Position numbers and translations under genes: made by a program. Shown here piece after piece: positions 53,011-63,822 of a stretch of DNA of 64,000 nt; within the stretch, counting starts at the first letter, position 1; the number at the start of each line of letters is the position of its first letter. The stretch is taken from positions 58,714,001-58,778,000 of the forward strand of contig OZ231127.1 of the NCBI GenBank assembly GCA_965153355.1, in the 5' to 3' direction. This DNA is from Flaccisagitta enflata. Taxonomy: Eukaryota > Chaetognatha > Sagittoidea > Aphragmophora. The notes below the pieces were generated by a model. The model worked only from the letters and a program-made list of their open reading frames with translations. It searched no databases and was not told the DNA's origin.

Positions 53011-53330
53011 AAGACTGAGCAAAATGAGCTAAGTAGGCTAGAATACTTAAAAACACCCTCGCAGATGAGCAGCTATGCTCATAAACATGTTTTTTGTATT
53101 TGCATGCTCAAACAAGCACAAATACACTCCTTTATTTATCCTACTTAAAATCATAATAAATTTTTAAAAAATTCAGTTTGAATTTTTCGTAAATAAATCT
53201 TTAAAGAATTATAACGCGAAAAATATTTTTTGTAGAGCATTCTGCTTGGCGCCAAATGAAAGAGAATTATCAAATTTACTTACCTTATCAAGATGCTCAA
53301 CTTTCTGATAAGAAAATGAAAACCATGCTC
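53010..53330 (-). repeat. Repeat C2 and C, reverse
   Basis: TGAGCAAAATGAGCTAAG, TTTGCATGCTCAAACAAG, CTTGGCGCCAAATGAAAGAG and CTGATAAGAAAATGAAAACC. Order and spacing mirror 27895-28460. Confidence 0.72.
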
Positions 53331-53445
53331 TTACACATACACCGTCTTCAGATCGGACTGTGAAATGCGAAACCTTTATAGCTCTTAAACCACTAAGAAA
53401 AAAGTCATGAAATTTTCAGTGAATATTGGAAATATGTGACGGTTT

Positions 53446-53648
53446 TTAGTCGCGTGCTACGCAACTCTACACCCCGCTTTGTTGGTCCGTCGGTCCGTCT
53501 GTCCGTCCGTCCGTCCGTCCGTTGATCCGTCTGTCACACTTTACTTTTTTGGGGTTTTTGGGGTATTTGGCCCAAATGATCAAGTGACCTCAAATATGGC
53601 CCCTGCCCACCTGCACGCGACTTAGGTAGCCGTGTACCCGGCCTTGTT
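53446..53648 (+). mobile_element. Family A copy with inferable insertion site
   Basis: TTTAGTCGCGTGCTACGCAA, ACCCCGCTTTGTTGG, GTCCGTCCGTCCGTC, TGACCTCAAATATGGCCC, CTGCACGCGACTTAGG and GTGTACCCGGCCTTGTT. By comparison with the other palindrome arm (ACGGTTTTTGCATGTC) it entered a run of T between ACGGTTTT and GTATGT. Confidence 0.88.
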
Positions 53649-53673
53649 GTATGTTAAAGCTCAGATCATAATA

Positions 53674-54262
53674 CCGGGTGATCAGCCGGAATTGAGTAAA
53701 TGTATGATGCCATTACTCCTCAACTACAAAAGAAAACATGTCGGAGATGGTCTAGAAATGAAGAGAATTGCTGAACGTTTGCTTATCTAAAAAGAAATAG
53801 CCCAATAATTACAAAGAAACAGCCTTCTAAGTTATATTTCAATTAAAGTCGATTTGGAAAAGTGATGCAGTTTTGCGCTGAATCTTTATCTAATGTCAAG
53901 TCATTTTATTTTGAGTAGAGATATTTTGGGTCAGAAATAACGGACCTTATGATTTTCTTTTCAAAACCAAAAACGGAATTCAGCTTTACCAAATCAACAG
54001 ATATACCTAAAACACCATCAACATTGAGTAAATGGGAAAAGGTTAATCGTCCAAATTACTCCAAATTTGGCATCAATTGCAAATCTTGAAAACAAGCATC
54101 TACACCCATAACTTGCATACCTTTTGGGCTACATTATCCATTTTTGGCTTAAAGTAAACGTTCATTAATTTTCTTTATAACAAACTCTTGCCCAAATTCA
54201 AACTCTCAGTGGTTTGGTCTCAGCATCCAAAAAGATTTACTCAGTTCCGGCTGATCACCCGG
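53674..54262. mobile_element. Mariner-type MITE (CCGGGTGATCAGCC ends), empty site known
   Basis: TA-CCGGGTGATCAGCCGGAA and TTCCGGCTGATCACCCGG-TA. The other palindrome arm reads CTTTTCTATATTATGATC, i.e. the site with a single TA. Confidence 0.9.
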
Positions 54263-54685
54263 TATAGAAAAGGTGAGGGGAAAACAAAATATTAAAAGAA
54301 CATCCATTTTTTAAGCAAAGTGGCTTTTTTTACCTGTTTTTTCGAAAGGTGCTGATTTTTTCTCAAATATGCAGCAAACAGATAATACATAAGTTAACAT
54401 CTGTCATCGAAAATAAATCCTCAAGTTTTTGTTGAAATACAAAGCAATTTCAAGCAGATAAAGACAACTCCTTTTTAAGGAAATGGGGAAAAGTTGATCT
54501 TAATTAAAAATAGGTTTTCGTTCAATATTTTTCCCCTCACCTTTTCTATATTATGATCTGAGCTTTGACATGCAAAAACCGTCACATGTTACCAATATTC
54601 ACTGTAAATTTCATGATTTTTTTCCGAGTGGTTAACGTGCTATAAAGGTTTTGCATTTCACAGTCCAATCCGAAGTCAGTGTAAG

Positions 54686-55128
54686 TAGGTTGTGAATGAA
54701 GTTGAGGGGGGAGCAGGGCAGCAGCCCCGGAAGGGAATTTTCCCCTTCTCCCTCTCCTTCTCCTTCTCTAACCCCCCCCGGCCCAAATCCCAGTCTAGAG
54801 TCCCAAATCCCAACCTTGAGGTCCTAATCCGAGCCCAGAGGCCCAAATCCCAGCCCCAAGGCCCAAATTCCAGCCCAAAGGACTAATGCCAAATACCAAG
54901 AGGGGCTTGTATTTAGGCCTTTGGGCTGGAATTTAAGCCTTTTGGGTGAGATTTGGGCCATGAGGCTGTGATAAGATAAGTGATAAGGTTGGGATTTGGG
55001 TCTCAAGACTGGGATTGGGGCCTCGTGGGGGGGGGATTCCAAAAAGGAGAAGGAGATGGAGATGGAGAAAATTCCCCTATGTGTGAAAGCATAGGTCATC
55101 CACCCCTTCACGGCCGCTACCCAAAAGG
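54686..55128 (+). mobile_element. Family B element, subtype 2
   Basis: TAGGTTGTGAATGAAGTTG, GGAGCAGGGCAGCAGCCCC, TTCTCC repeats, a short array of GGCCCAAATCCCAGCC that inverts near 54905, then CTATGTGTGAAAGCATAGG and CACGGCCGCTACCCAAAAGG. Confidence 0.78.
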
Positions 55129-55134
55129 TTGCTG

Positions 55135-55550
55135 TTTTGACGATGGGTGTCCATTGTCGTGGAAACACGTTTCTATGTATTCCTTCTACAATATCAATAT
55201 TTTGACAAATTCTTGAGGGAATATTTCTAAATTGATTGCTTAAAATCAAATTTGCAACAACGGCGCACCAATTTTTAAGCTCTTTTAGAGGCTGATGATA
55301 ATGTGAAAAAAATGTTGTAAATTTGATTTTAGATAATCTTCTCTCAAAAAATAATCAAAATATTGATATTTCAGCGGGAATATATAAAAGTGTGTTTCCA
55401 TGGCAACCAACACCCAAAGTAAACGGAGTATCCTTTGATTAGTTTATACTTATTTCAATTATCAATCCCGTATGTTTACTTGTCGAACGAATATGAATTC
55501 CCCCATATTTCCAAGTCCAGACAACTACTGTAGCAAAATCAAAAAGTTTT
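55135..55550. mobile_element. Foldback MITE related to 15606-16169
   Basis: GATGGGTGTCCATTGTCGTGG and CCATGGCAACCAACACCC are inverted, as are AATATCAATATTTTGAC.. and ..CAAAATATTGATATT. The right end CCAAGTCCAGACAACTACTG matches GTCTAGACAAGATCTACTG. Confidence 0.75.
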
Positions 55551-55684
55551 CACCGGGGGAAAGCCAATTTTAGCTGAATTCGGCACATGCATCTCCTTAT
55601 TCAAACATGGCACATGTATCTCCTTATTCAAACATGGCAACTCCATCAGCCGTTGAAATACACAGACTCTCTCGGTCTGTCTCT

Positions 55685-55689
<5 letters not shown>

Positions 55690-55742
<53 letters not shown>
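55690..55742. repeat. (CT)n microsatellite
   Basis: About 25 CT units; preceded by a 28-bp direct duplication containing TCTCCTTATTCAAACATGGC at 55592 and 55619. Confidence 0.95.
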
Positions 55743-55747
<5 letters not shown>

Positions 55748-56066
55748 ATAAACAAAAATAAAGATTGTCAATCAGCTGACCATGCCAAATTTAAAACCGT
55801 ACTTGGATGCTTTTGGTTTCTGAAGAGGGTTCAAATCTTAACCAATCACCAAAAATCTGTGACAGTTTTATTCAAATCTAGTCCGAGAGAAATATTGGTT
55901 CTTTGCAATCAGACATGTTGACCTTTTAAAGAAAGTTCCTCTACAAAACTTATTTTCTGGATAGTAAGCAACCAAAATCATGAAAACAACCGTTGTAATC
56001 AAATTTGATAAGGATGCGCTCTTTTATGACTAACAGTCCAATTGATGGACAGACAGAGCGAGTTAT

Positions 56067-56070
<4 letters not shown>

Positions 56071-56148
<78 letters not shown>
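56071..56148. repeat. (CT)n microsatellite
   Basis: About 39 CT units between ATATAC and GTTTTC. Confidence 0.95.
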
Positions 56149-56149
<1 letters not shown>

Positions 56150-56151
<2 letters not shown>

Positions 56152-56400
56152 TTCATCGATTTTCTTTTTTTTTATGTGGTAATGTTAGCTGCGAAACTTG
56201 TTTGTCTTGTCCACTTTATCGAACTCCATCTCCATTTGCATTCTGCGGGGGCCCACCCCTTGTTCCACTTAAATGATGGTTATCACTCTTGTAATTATGA
56301 CTGTAGTATCAAAAAATGTAGTTTTGTAGTTTTGTAATTATGTGATCATGTAATTATGTAATTATTTAATTATGTTATCATGTGATTAGGTAATTAGCTC
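56150..56400. other. Spacer with GTAATTATGT repeats
   Basis: From 56325 on, short TAATTATGTGATCATG units. Nothing coding is supported. Confidence 0.4.
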
Positions 56401-56720
56401 TGTAAGGCCCGATTTGGGGTCTGATTGGCCTGGGTTGAAGTCTGAGAGGCCTAATTTAAGGGGGTCGGAGAGACAGACAGAAATTGGAGAAAATTGCCCT
56501 ATGTGGTATCAAAAGTCAATGGCCCCCTACAGGACCGCTGCCTAAAAGTTCAATACAACAAGGCCAGTTACATGGCTACCCCAGTCGCGTGCGGGTAGGC
56601 AGGGGCTGTATATCTGGTTTGTAGGGCATTTGGCCAGGAGCAGTGAGGTTAAGGAGTAACCGGTCACCCAAGGGCAATACGTGGTCAGCGATACCTTTAA
56701 ACCTGCTATGCAATCAGCAA
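56400..56720 (-). mobile_element. Eroded family B and family A pieces
   Basis: 56400-56546: GGTCTGATTGGCCTGGG array scraps and GGACCGCTGCCTAAAAG. 56566-56650: AACAAGGCCAGTTACATGGC and GTCGCGTGCGGGTAGGCAG (family A, reverse). 56660-56710: GGTCACCCAAGGGCAATACG (family B tail). Confidence 0.65.
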
Positions 56721-57175
56721 GAAGCACCGATGTTGCCCAATGACCTACACTGTCATTTATGTCTGGAAAAATCCTCAATCAATCATATTTGGCTATTTTG
56801 AATCTGCAAACCAGAAACGTAAACCCAACCTCACACAACTCACACACACTCGGGACGTATCAACTTGGGTCAAAATGGAAATCATGTATGTATGAGAGAA
56901 AAAACAAGTGAATAAAAGTGATGGGATGAGACATGAGTTTGCATCGTAATTTTCTATTAGAAAACAAAAAAATGAAAAGACTAAGAATGTAGTTCTCTTC
57001 TAATCTTGTTTTCAAAGAGAACTACGTCCTTGAAAATGCAAAATTTTCCTGGGTCTGGCTTTCTCATAATTTCGATCTTGCTTTTTTCCACGAGGATTGC
57101 TCATCAATAGGCCCCTTTTACCGCAGCGTAGTATTTGATACAGATGCACATATCAGGTGTTTGATTGATGGAGGG
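56720..57175. other. Spacer without recognised features
   Basis: The pair AGTTCTCTTCTAATC and AAAGAGAACTACGTCC near 56990-57030 forms a weak hairpin also seen around 59468-59505. No exon supported. Confidence 0.4.
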
Positions 57176-57179
57176 GGAT

Positions 57180-57265
57180 AGGGGGACGAACGAACAAATG
57201 AACGGACAAAAGTCACCCTGTGTTCTACAGGACTTAATCCGCATTGGGGTCGTTGCACAAAAACG
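57180..57265 (-). mobile_element. Family B end fragment
   Basis: GGACGAACGAACAAATGAACG, CCCTGTGTTCTACAGGACTT, CATTGGGGTCGTTGCACAAAAA. Confidence 0.65.
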
Positions 57266-57308
57266 AGATTGATGACCCTGTAGCTGTATTTCTGTGAATC
57301 TAGTAAAA

Positions 57309-57503
57309 TCAGGGTGCAGAAAATTGGTCTTTATGATGTTTTGATTGCTTGGTTGCTTTCCTCTCATCAGATTCATCGTAGGTTGTGAATCTTGCGGCTT
57401 TGGCCAACCACAAAAAGTGGGAGACATTCCGAGGCATCCAGGCAAAACCATCAATACCATCCACGATGCCGTTTGCAGCACCTTTTACATATCCTGGAAA
57501 AGC
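57309..57503 (-). CDS. Candidate exon of an unrecognised gene
   Basis: On the minus strand TTTCTCATCGTCTCCAG is a good acceptor. The frame after it is open for 64 codons to TGA at 57309: AFPGYVKGAANGIVDGIDG, FAWMPRNVSHFLWLAKAARF, TTYDESDERKATKQSKHHKD. Composition and lack of repeats look like real protein, with a Gly-rich, possibly membrane-associated first half and a basic tail. No family recognised. It could be a last exon or an internal exon with a donor I cannot place. It does not fit the GT31 gene downstream. Confidence 0.45.
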   Translation of the reverse strand, partial: AFPGYVKGAANGIVDGIDGFAWMPRNVSHFLWLAKAARFTTYDESDERKATKQSKHHKDQFSAP

Positions 57504-57589
57504 CTGGAGACGATGAGAAATTCAAATATCAGCGTACAAAAGATATAAAAGTTACTTCTTCCTAGTTCCAACTCTATCACGCGAATCAA

Positions 57590-57978
57590 AAAAAAAGACG
57601 CACTTTTAAATGGTTGATTTAGCCAATAAATTTTCAAAAAAACTATAGAAAATCTTAAATCATTTTGAAGCCCTTTGAAAGTACTTTCATTTGGCGTCAA
57701 TCTGGTATTGCTATCTTTTTTCGTTTAGAAATGGCATCAGTTTGAGTAAAAATGTTGCCTATTTCAGTTTCGCAATCTCTATGAAAAAGTGCATTTTAGC
57801 AAAATAGTGCTTCTCTTTGCAGAGCTCTAGCTCCTAAACCGTTTGAGACACAGATCTGGGATTGGTCTAAATTGAAAGATTTTTTGAAAATCTTTCAAAA
57901 TGTCTTTCTTGAAAATAGCTAAAATTATTTTTTTATCTGTTTTATCAATTAATAGATAGGTGCGTCTTTTTTTTTTAT
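57590..57978. mobile_element. GACGCAC-ended palindromic element
   Basis: AAAAAAAAAGACGCAC and GTGCGTCTTTTTTTTT are inverted. The interior carries CGTTTAGAAATGGCATCAG and CTCCTAAACCGTTTGAGAC. Uninterrupted relative of 45795-46936. Confidence 0.75.
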
Positions 57979-57979
57979 C

Positions 57980-58256
57980 CAAGTGGTAACCCTAACCCTC
58001 TAAAACTATCCTAAGCCCTATTCCTAACTTTAACCCCAACCCTAACCCTGACCCCGGCCCTAACCCTAAAACTAATCCAAGCCCTAAACCAAATCCCAAC
58101 CCTAACCCCAAACAAGCCCTAATCCTAACCATGACCTAACCCTAAGGCAAACCCCAGCCAAAACCCTCACCCAGCCCTTGCCCTGACCCAGCCCTTACCC
58201 TAACCCAGCCCTAACCCTAACTCTAACTCTAACCCAGCCCAGACCCTAACCTAGGA
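57980..58256. repeat. Degenerate telomere-like CCCTAA tract
   Basis: About 45 units of CCCTAA and variants (CCCAGC, CTCTAA, CCCCAA, CCCTGA). Only short perfect runs remain (e.g. CCCTAACCCT). It is not an active telomere end, because unique sequence continues on both sides. Confidence 0.88.
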
Positions 58257-58259
58257 CAT

Positions 58260-58786
58260 TCAGGTAGAAATAAGAAACACAAGAATAAGGCCTTTTGGTT
58301 CTTAGTATCTTGGGACCCCAATCTTCCAGATTGCCGATTAAGCACCATATGGTCCATGCTATAGGGCAGGCTTTGAAAGCTTCATAGGCCAAGAAAAATA
58401 CTTGGTCATAGTGGCGAGTTGTTAGGGTTTCAGGCGGGTCTATTCTATCACTTTAAATTTTTCACATTGTCTACATTTTCCCAGATAAGTTGAATGGCTG
58501 TTGCCCATCTTTTATCCTTGCAGAATTTCCATTCATTTGATAAGTCGCACTGTATGCTTTTATCAAGAGACAAAAAAGTTCAGTTCTTTCATACATTACT
58601 GTTGGTTGTTATAATAATAGTGTAGTTATCTTATGTAGTAAGAAAATTGGACTTTTTTATTTCTTAATGAAAGTATATAGTGCTGACCTATCAAACGACT
58701 GAAAATTTTACCAGAAATGTGAATTCCTACTCAAAACCTACAAAATTTCTATGTAAAAAGATTCCCGGCAAAAAAGAAGGCAAACA
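58260..58786. other. Spacer without recognised features
   Basis: Single-copy-looking, moderately AT-rich; no exon or terminal repeats seen. Confidence 0.4.
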
Positions 58787-59165
58787 CCTATAAGTCGCGT
58801 GCGAAACTTACAGACTTAAAATGACTTAGAATGACTTAAAATGACTTAAAATGACCAAAAACAACTTTAAATGAAAACAAGCTCAAGAGGGCAACAGTCG
58901 CGTGCGACTGGAAATGACAAACAAAAGAGCTTCCGCCAAGGACGCGCAATATGTATTGAGACAATGTCGATACAATATCGATACAATAGCGATACAATAT
59001 CGATACAATATTGATACAATACAATACCCAAAATACCAAAATTACCCAAAAATACCCAAAAATACCAAAAAATACCCAAAAATAAATAAAATAACCAAAA
59101 ATACCCAAAAACATCAAAAAGTACACGAAAATATCTGAAAGTACCCTAAAGTACCTTACGTACCT
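58787..59165 (-). repeat. Family A remnant joined to GATACAATATC and AATACCCAAA arrays
   Basis: CACCTATAAGTCGCGTGCGA, AAAATGACTTA units and CAGTCGCGTGCGACTGG give family A in reverse. Then about seven GATACAATATC units (58955-59020) and degenerate AAATACCCAAAA units follow. Confidence 0.65.
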
Positions 59166-60260
59166 TGAATAACTTAAGACGGCAAATTTTTGAAGGAAAA
59201 CTAAGTGTTTCACCATACTTTTTGCATCATTTTCTGGACAAAATTGGTGTTAGAACAATTTTAAAAGATAAATTGTTTCTAAAGACACTTGGTGTATATA
59301 TTTCCATCATATTCTGACCTCAAAAGTAATTTTGACAATGCAATTCACTTGGGGAAAAGCCAGAAAATCAAGGTTTTCAATGAAATTTTGCTCACAATTT
59401 TTTGTTTATTCTTTCCGTTGAAATTCTAAGACTCTCAAATGCAGGGGAATTTTGCATTTCCAAAAACATAGTTCTCTTTGTAATCGATTTTGGAAGAGAA
59501 CTATGTTTTTTGTTTTCTCATTTTTTCATTCTCTATGCAATCTTAGAATTTCAACGAGCCCCCTGTTAGTTACCAAAAAAAAATTTTTCAGTAATTTGCA
59601 TTATATTTTCTTCATTAATTATAGCTTCATTTTGTTTTTTTTTTCATATTTGAATGTAAGTAATGCAAAAAAATATCAATCATGATATATGTCAATGATT
59701 ATTTTAGTTTAATCATTCAGTTTCAATCATCTTAATTTTTTACTATGGCTCCTGTTGAAACACAAATGTTGCTTTCGGAGGAACGCCGTCTTATGTACCC
59801 TTAAGTACCCTGAAGTACCCTAAAGTACCCTGACATACCCTAAAGTACCTTAAATTACCTTAAAAAACCTTAAAAAGTCATAATTTTAAAAATGTGATGG
59901 ACCTACCAACCGACCGACCAACCCGGCAAGGTGAAGAGTCTTGTGCACGCGACTTAAAAGGACCTAATGACCAAAAATGACTTAGAATGCCTTAAAATTA
60001 CTTAGAATGACTCAAAATGACGTAAAGAAATATAAGTGATTAAAAAAAGTAGAGTGTGACCGACCGACCAACCGACCGACAGACAAAGTGGGTTGTTGAG
60101 TTGCGTGCACGCGACTAAAAAGACAATATCAAAAAGCTTTATTTTGCTGCTTATAAAAAATCTTCTAAGGGCACTTCTTTTATTTCATATTCAAAATTAT
60201 AGAGGGAGTCTCCCGATATCAAAACCAGTGCCCATAATGACTTAGCATTCAATACAGCCT
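59166..60260. other. AT-rich spacer with small family A scraps
   Basis: AAGTACCCTGAAGTACCCT units at 59795-59870, and family A 5'-end scraps in reverse at 59895-59960 and 60045-60118 (GTGCACGCGACTAAAA). No exon supported. Confidence 0.5.
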
Positions 60261-60266
60261 GCAGAT

Positions 60267-60516
60267 TTTTAGTCGCGTGCTACGCGACTCTATAAGCCAC
60301 TATTCCATTGGTCCGTTGGTCGGTCCGTCGGTCCGTCGGTCCGTCGGTCCGTCGGTCCGTAACAAAGTTGTTTGAGAGGTTTTTCATGCCTCTGAATAGT
60401 GGAGAAGATGCTTAAAGTAGTAAAGAGCCATTTCAAATGTATTTTAGAAAAAAGATGTTTGTTTGTCTGTTTGCCTTACTCTTTCTGAAAGTGCCGACGC
60501 ACGCGACTTAGGTCTA
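60267..60516 (+). mobile_element. Family A copy
   Basis: TTTTTAGTCGCGTGCTACGC, CTCTATAAGCCACTATTCC, six GGTCCGTC units, then GACGCACGCGACTTAGG. The 3' GGCCTTGTTT end is absent. Confidence 0.75.
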
Positions 60517-60519
60517 ATG

Positions 60520-60706
60520 ACCAACCCATTGCACAACGACTTCTGTAGTAACACCATTTCCGGTATTCTCCATGGCAATGTAACGCCATTTTGGCGTCTA
60601 TATGGCATTATTGGAGGCGTTATTATTGTTGTCATTTATGTCACTTTTTTGTTTATCTTTTTTTACACACTATGGATTTTTTGTGATCATTTGAAAAAAA
60701 AAAACT
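60520..60706 (+). CDS. Weak candidate: short membrane-spanning open frame
   Basis: From the ATG at 60520 the frame reads MTNPLHNDFCSNTISGILHG, GNVTPFWRLYGIIGGVIIVV, IYVTFLFIFFYTLW, CDHLKKKN then stop. This looks like an N-glycosylation site (NVT), one hydrophobic helix and a short Lys tail, as in the end of a type I membrane protein. It directly follows a family A repeat, and AT-rich DNA often gives hydrophobic frames, so it may be chance. Confidence 0.2.
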
Positions 60707-60754
60707 AAAGATAGAAAGAATGTTACATAATATATTTACCATTGATAATGTTTT

Positions 60755-61080
60755 TTTTTTCATTTTTCACTCTTCATTTTTCACTCTTCACTCTTCATTT
60801 TTCATTTTTCATTTTTCATTTTTCATTTTTCATTTTTCATTTTTCATTTTTCAATTTTCAATTTTCAATTTTCAATTTTCAATTTTCAATTTTCAATTTT
60901 CAATTTTCAATTTTCATTTTTCAATTTTCTATTTTTCACTTTCACTTTTCACTTTTCACTTTTCACTTTCTACTTTTTATTTTCTATTTTTCACTTTTTA
61001 TTTTTTTTTTTTCACTTTTTAGTTTTTAATTCTTTTTTTAATTCTTTTTTTACTTTTTTACTTTTTTACTTTTTTCTTTG
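60755..61080. repeat. TTTTTCA / TTTTCAA low-complexity tract
   Basis: Near-perfect 7-bp units TTTTTCA and TTTTCAA merge into TTTTCAC and T-rich DNA. The Phe/Ser-rich frames of ~95-100 codons are artefacts. Confidence 0.95.
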
Positions 61081-61099
61081 TTGATTTTTTTCCTTTTAA

Positions 61100-61740
61100 T
61101 TTTTCCACTTTTGATTTTTGATATACAGTTTTTCTTTTTTTTTTCTTTTTTTAATCTTTAATGTTTAAGGTTTCATATTTGAATTCTAGTTTCATATACT
61201 TTAATTTTTTATTCTTAAGAATTTTGATATTTAAGCATATATACATTTCTTTTATTAAAAATATTTTGATAGAAAATGATCAAAGTTTGAAAATGATCAA
61301 TCATTCTCCGACATGCTGAACATGAGATTCAATAACATTGACGTAACATAAATGCTGAAACGATTCTCTTGGTTTTGGTCTCAGTCTGTCATAGAGGGAT
61401 AACTACAGAGATACAGTGAGACAGATAGATAGACAGATAGACAGACAGACTGACAGAGAGACAGACAGACACAAACATTTCGTTTTATGTATGTTGACAA
61501 GCTTTAAATAGCTTTGAGTAGCTTCAAATAGCTTCAAATAGTTGTAAATAGCTTTTGATAGCTTTTTATAGCTTTAAATAGACCGTAACGACCAGAAACG
61601 AAGTCGTAATATGCAAAAACCGTAACTATAGTGTCTTTGATGCTATTGGGGAATAGCAAAACGTGACAAAAAAACGGGTTTCCGAATTTTCTACGCAATC
61701 CGTTGCTAATGACCTTGTTCTCCCACGGCCTGGGTCCTGG
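61100..61740. other. AT-rich spacer
   Basis: GACAGATAGATAGACAG scraps near 61420-61470 and TAGCTTTAAATAGCTT units at 61500-61580. Nothing coding is supported. Confidence 0.5.
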
Positions 61741-61742
61741 TA

Positions 61743-61918
61743 CAGTGGAGCACCGCAAGAGCGCACCCGCTATAAGGGCATACCCGCTTATAAGGCATGC
61801 AATAAGCAGTCCCATGATAGATTTCTGTTGTTATTTCTATATTGGGAATAACGTAGCTTCAATTCACTATAAGGCAAGATTTTGCCCAGTCGGCATGCGC
61901 TCTAGTGAAGCTCAACTG
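61743..61918. mobile_element. Pogo/Tigger-like MITE
   Basis: TA-CAGTGGAGCACCGCAAGAG and GCGCTCTAGTGAAGCTCAACTG-TA, 176 bp, close in length to the 177-bp copy at 30913. Confidence 0.65.
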
Positions 61919-61919
61919 T

Positions 61920-62260
61920 ACATGATATCTAATTAACGTTTATGGTTACTAATATTATCACCCCCATGATTTGATTTTAGTAGAAGGGTTACCTTTTTTC
62001 AAATCAGATTTATATTAACCTTTGCTGAGTTGACTATCCCAATCAATGCCCCAAAGTCAGCGCTAGACTTTTCCCTATAATCACGTAAATTATTATAGAC
62101 TGCAACGAGATTACCTGGACTGCAACGGGCTTTATATCAAACTTGGGAAATGCCATCGGCGATCCGTTCCAAGACCACGGCATGAAAAAGTAACTTTGGG
62201 CAAATAAACATGGCTGAATACATGGCTACCAAAGTCGCTTGCAGGTGGGAAGGGGCAGTG
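61920..62260. other. Spacer with a family A/B junction scrap
   Basis: Around 62205-62265, GGCTGAATACATGGCTACC and GTCGCTTGCAGGTGGGAAG are a family A 3' end in reverse, continuing directly into the family B head. The rest shows nothing. Confidence 0.5.
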
Positions 62261-62261
62261 A

Positions 62262-63560
62262 TAAATAATCGCAAAAGCATTACATTGTCAGCGGTGCCCA
62301 ATGCCCCTAAGTTAGTGTACGTTAAAATGAGATAATGAGAGAGGCAGCGGCCCCAGAGAGGCCGATAACCTATGATTCCACAAAACGTTTAGCATCAACT
62401 AAGGAGTTTCTTTTCTATTGGCCAAGTTTTAGCAATACTGCATTTCTTATAGCGTCAACATTTCATGTGATATTTTTCTTACTTGATATTTTCAGTAATC
62501 TTTTAGGGAAGTAATTTGTGCATATTGTTTTATAAAAAAACATGATCTGTGTCCACTGTTTGTAAGCATCATCTCTGCCAAAAATACTAAAGATAAGCTT
62601 TCACTGTTTCACTTGACATTTTTAAACGGTTAAAGTTACAAAAACCAAATTGCGATCATCTTTTAGATTTTTAGTTGCATGCTACGCGACTCTACACCCC
62701 GCTATGTCGGTCCGTTGGTTGGTCAGTTGGTTGGTTGGTCGGTCGGTCCGTTGGTCGGTTGATCGGTTGGTTGGTTGGTCGGTTGGTCGGTTGGTCAGTC
62801 GGTCCCTTTTTTACCATTTCGGCGTTTTTTAGCTTTTTGAGCATATGGCTTCTGCCCAGATGCCTTAGTGACCTCAAGCACTGCTCCTGCCCACCCGCAC
62901 GCGACTAGGGTAGCCGTGTATTCGGCCTTGTTTTATTTAGAATAATTTGCTTTTTTGAAAAATCTATTTAGCTCCTCTAGAAGCGCAGATATCTTAAGTA
63001 GAAAGATCTCTAATTCTGTATTATCCTTACCTCTTCAATTTATTTGCAATTTCAAAAGTGACCGTTTTTACTCCTTTGATTGTCATTTCAAAACGGTTAA
63101 AGATGAAAGAACCAGATTGGATTCATTTTGTAGATTTTTAGGAATATTTTTTTTTTATGAAATTATCTAGCATTTCTAGAAGCCACAATATCTTTAATTT
63201 AAGTTGATGCTAAACTTTTTTCCAAGGTAGTAGGACAATATTCTCCGGTTTGAGAAGCTGGTTTGGGGGCCGGAAGGCCTGATTTTGGGTCTGAAAGGTC
63301 TGATTTAGGTACTGAGAGGCGTGGTTTGGGGCCTGAGAGGCTTGATCTGCAGTCTAAAAGGTCTGATTTGGGGTCTGAGAGGCCTGATTTGGGGTCTGTG
63401 GGGTTTGATTTGGTGTCTGGGAGGCCTGACTTAGGTTCCGGGAGGTCTGATTTTGGGTCTGATTTAGAGGTCTGATTTAGGGTCTGAAAGGCCTGATTTG
63501 GGGTCTGAGAGGCCTAATTTGGGGTCAAACAGGCTTCATTTGCAGTCTCGGACACCTGTT
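62262..63560. mobile_element. Family B element, subtype 2, disrupted
   Basis: Head ATAATCGCAAAAGCATTAC, GAGGCAGCGGCCCCAGAG, GATAACCTATGATTCCAC. A MITE-like segment with GTTTAGCATCAACT / AGTTGATGCTAAAC ends (62385-63230) contains a family A copy. Then a GGTCTGA(G/A)AGGCCTGATTT array (63245-63540). Confidence 0.7.
62668..62934 (+). mobile_element. Family A copy, complete
   Basis: TTTTTAGTTGCATGCTACGC, ACACCCCGCTATGTCGG, a long GGTC/GGTT tract, CTTCTGCCCAGATGCC, TGACCTCAAGCACTGCTCC, CCCGCACGCGACTAGGG and GTGTATTCGGCCTTGTTT. Confidence 0.87.
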
Positions 63561-63822
63561 TTGAAACTGTCAGAACAGATGATGAATAAAAGACCACTCA
63601 AAGATATGAAAATCTTTTGAACTCCTTTCATATGGTTACTGATTTTTGATAATTTCCAAAAATTATCAACAAGAAAGAAAAGATGCCATTTACATTTCTT
63701 TTATTTGCCCATGGTTACCTAATGTCTGAATGGAATCTGTTCTCTCTTTCATAAACTATTGTAATGTTTAAGAAAGAATTGACCCCGATTCCATCATCAC
63801 CAGTGTCCTGAGACATGAATGA

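Larger units (their letters stand above)
53330..54685. mobile_element. Large palindrome with two insertions in its left arm
   Basis: The left arm GGACTGTGAAATGCGAAACC ... AAAGCTCAGATCATAA pairs with the right arm TTATGATCTGAGCTTT ... GGTTTTGCATTTCACAGTCC. The right arm is continuous. The left arm contains a family A copy (53446-53648) and a MITE (53674-54262). Confidence 0.82.

Noticed and set aside
57980-58256. Chromosome end
   Set aside because: The CCCTAA tract is short, degenerate and embedded in ordinary sequence on both sides.
60720-61029. Phe/Ser-rich frames of 95-100 codons
   Set aside because: TTTTTCA/TTTTCAA low-complexity DNA.
61534-61815. Minus-strand 93-codon frame with a hydrophobic start (MGLLIACLISGYALIAGALL), a possible anchor exon for the galactosyltransferase
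   Set aside because: The hydrophobic part is the inner arm of the pogo-like MITE at 61743-61918, 34 kb away, with no donor at a suitable phase.
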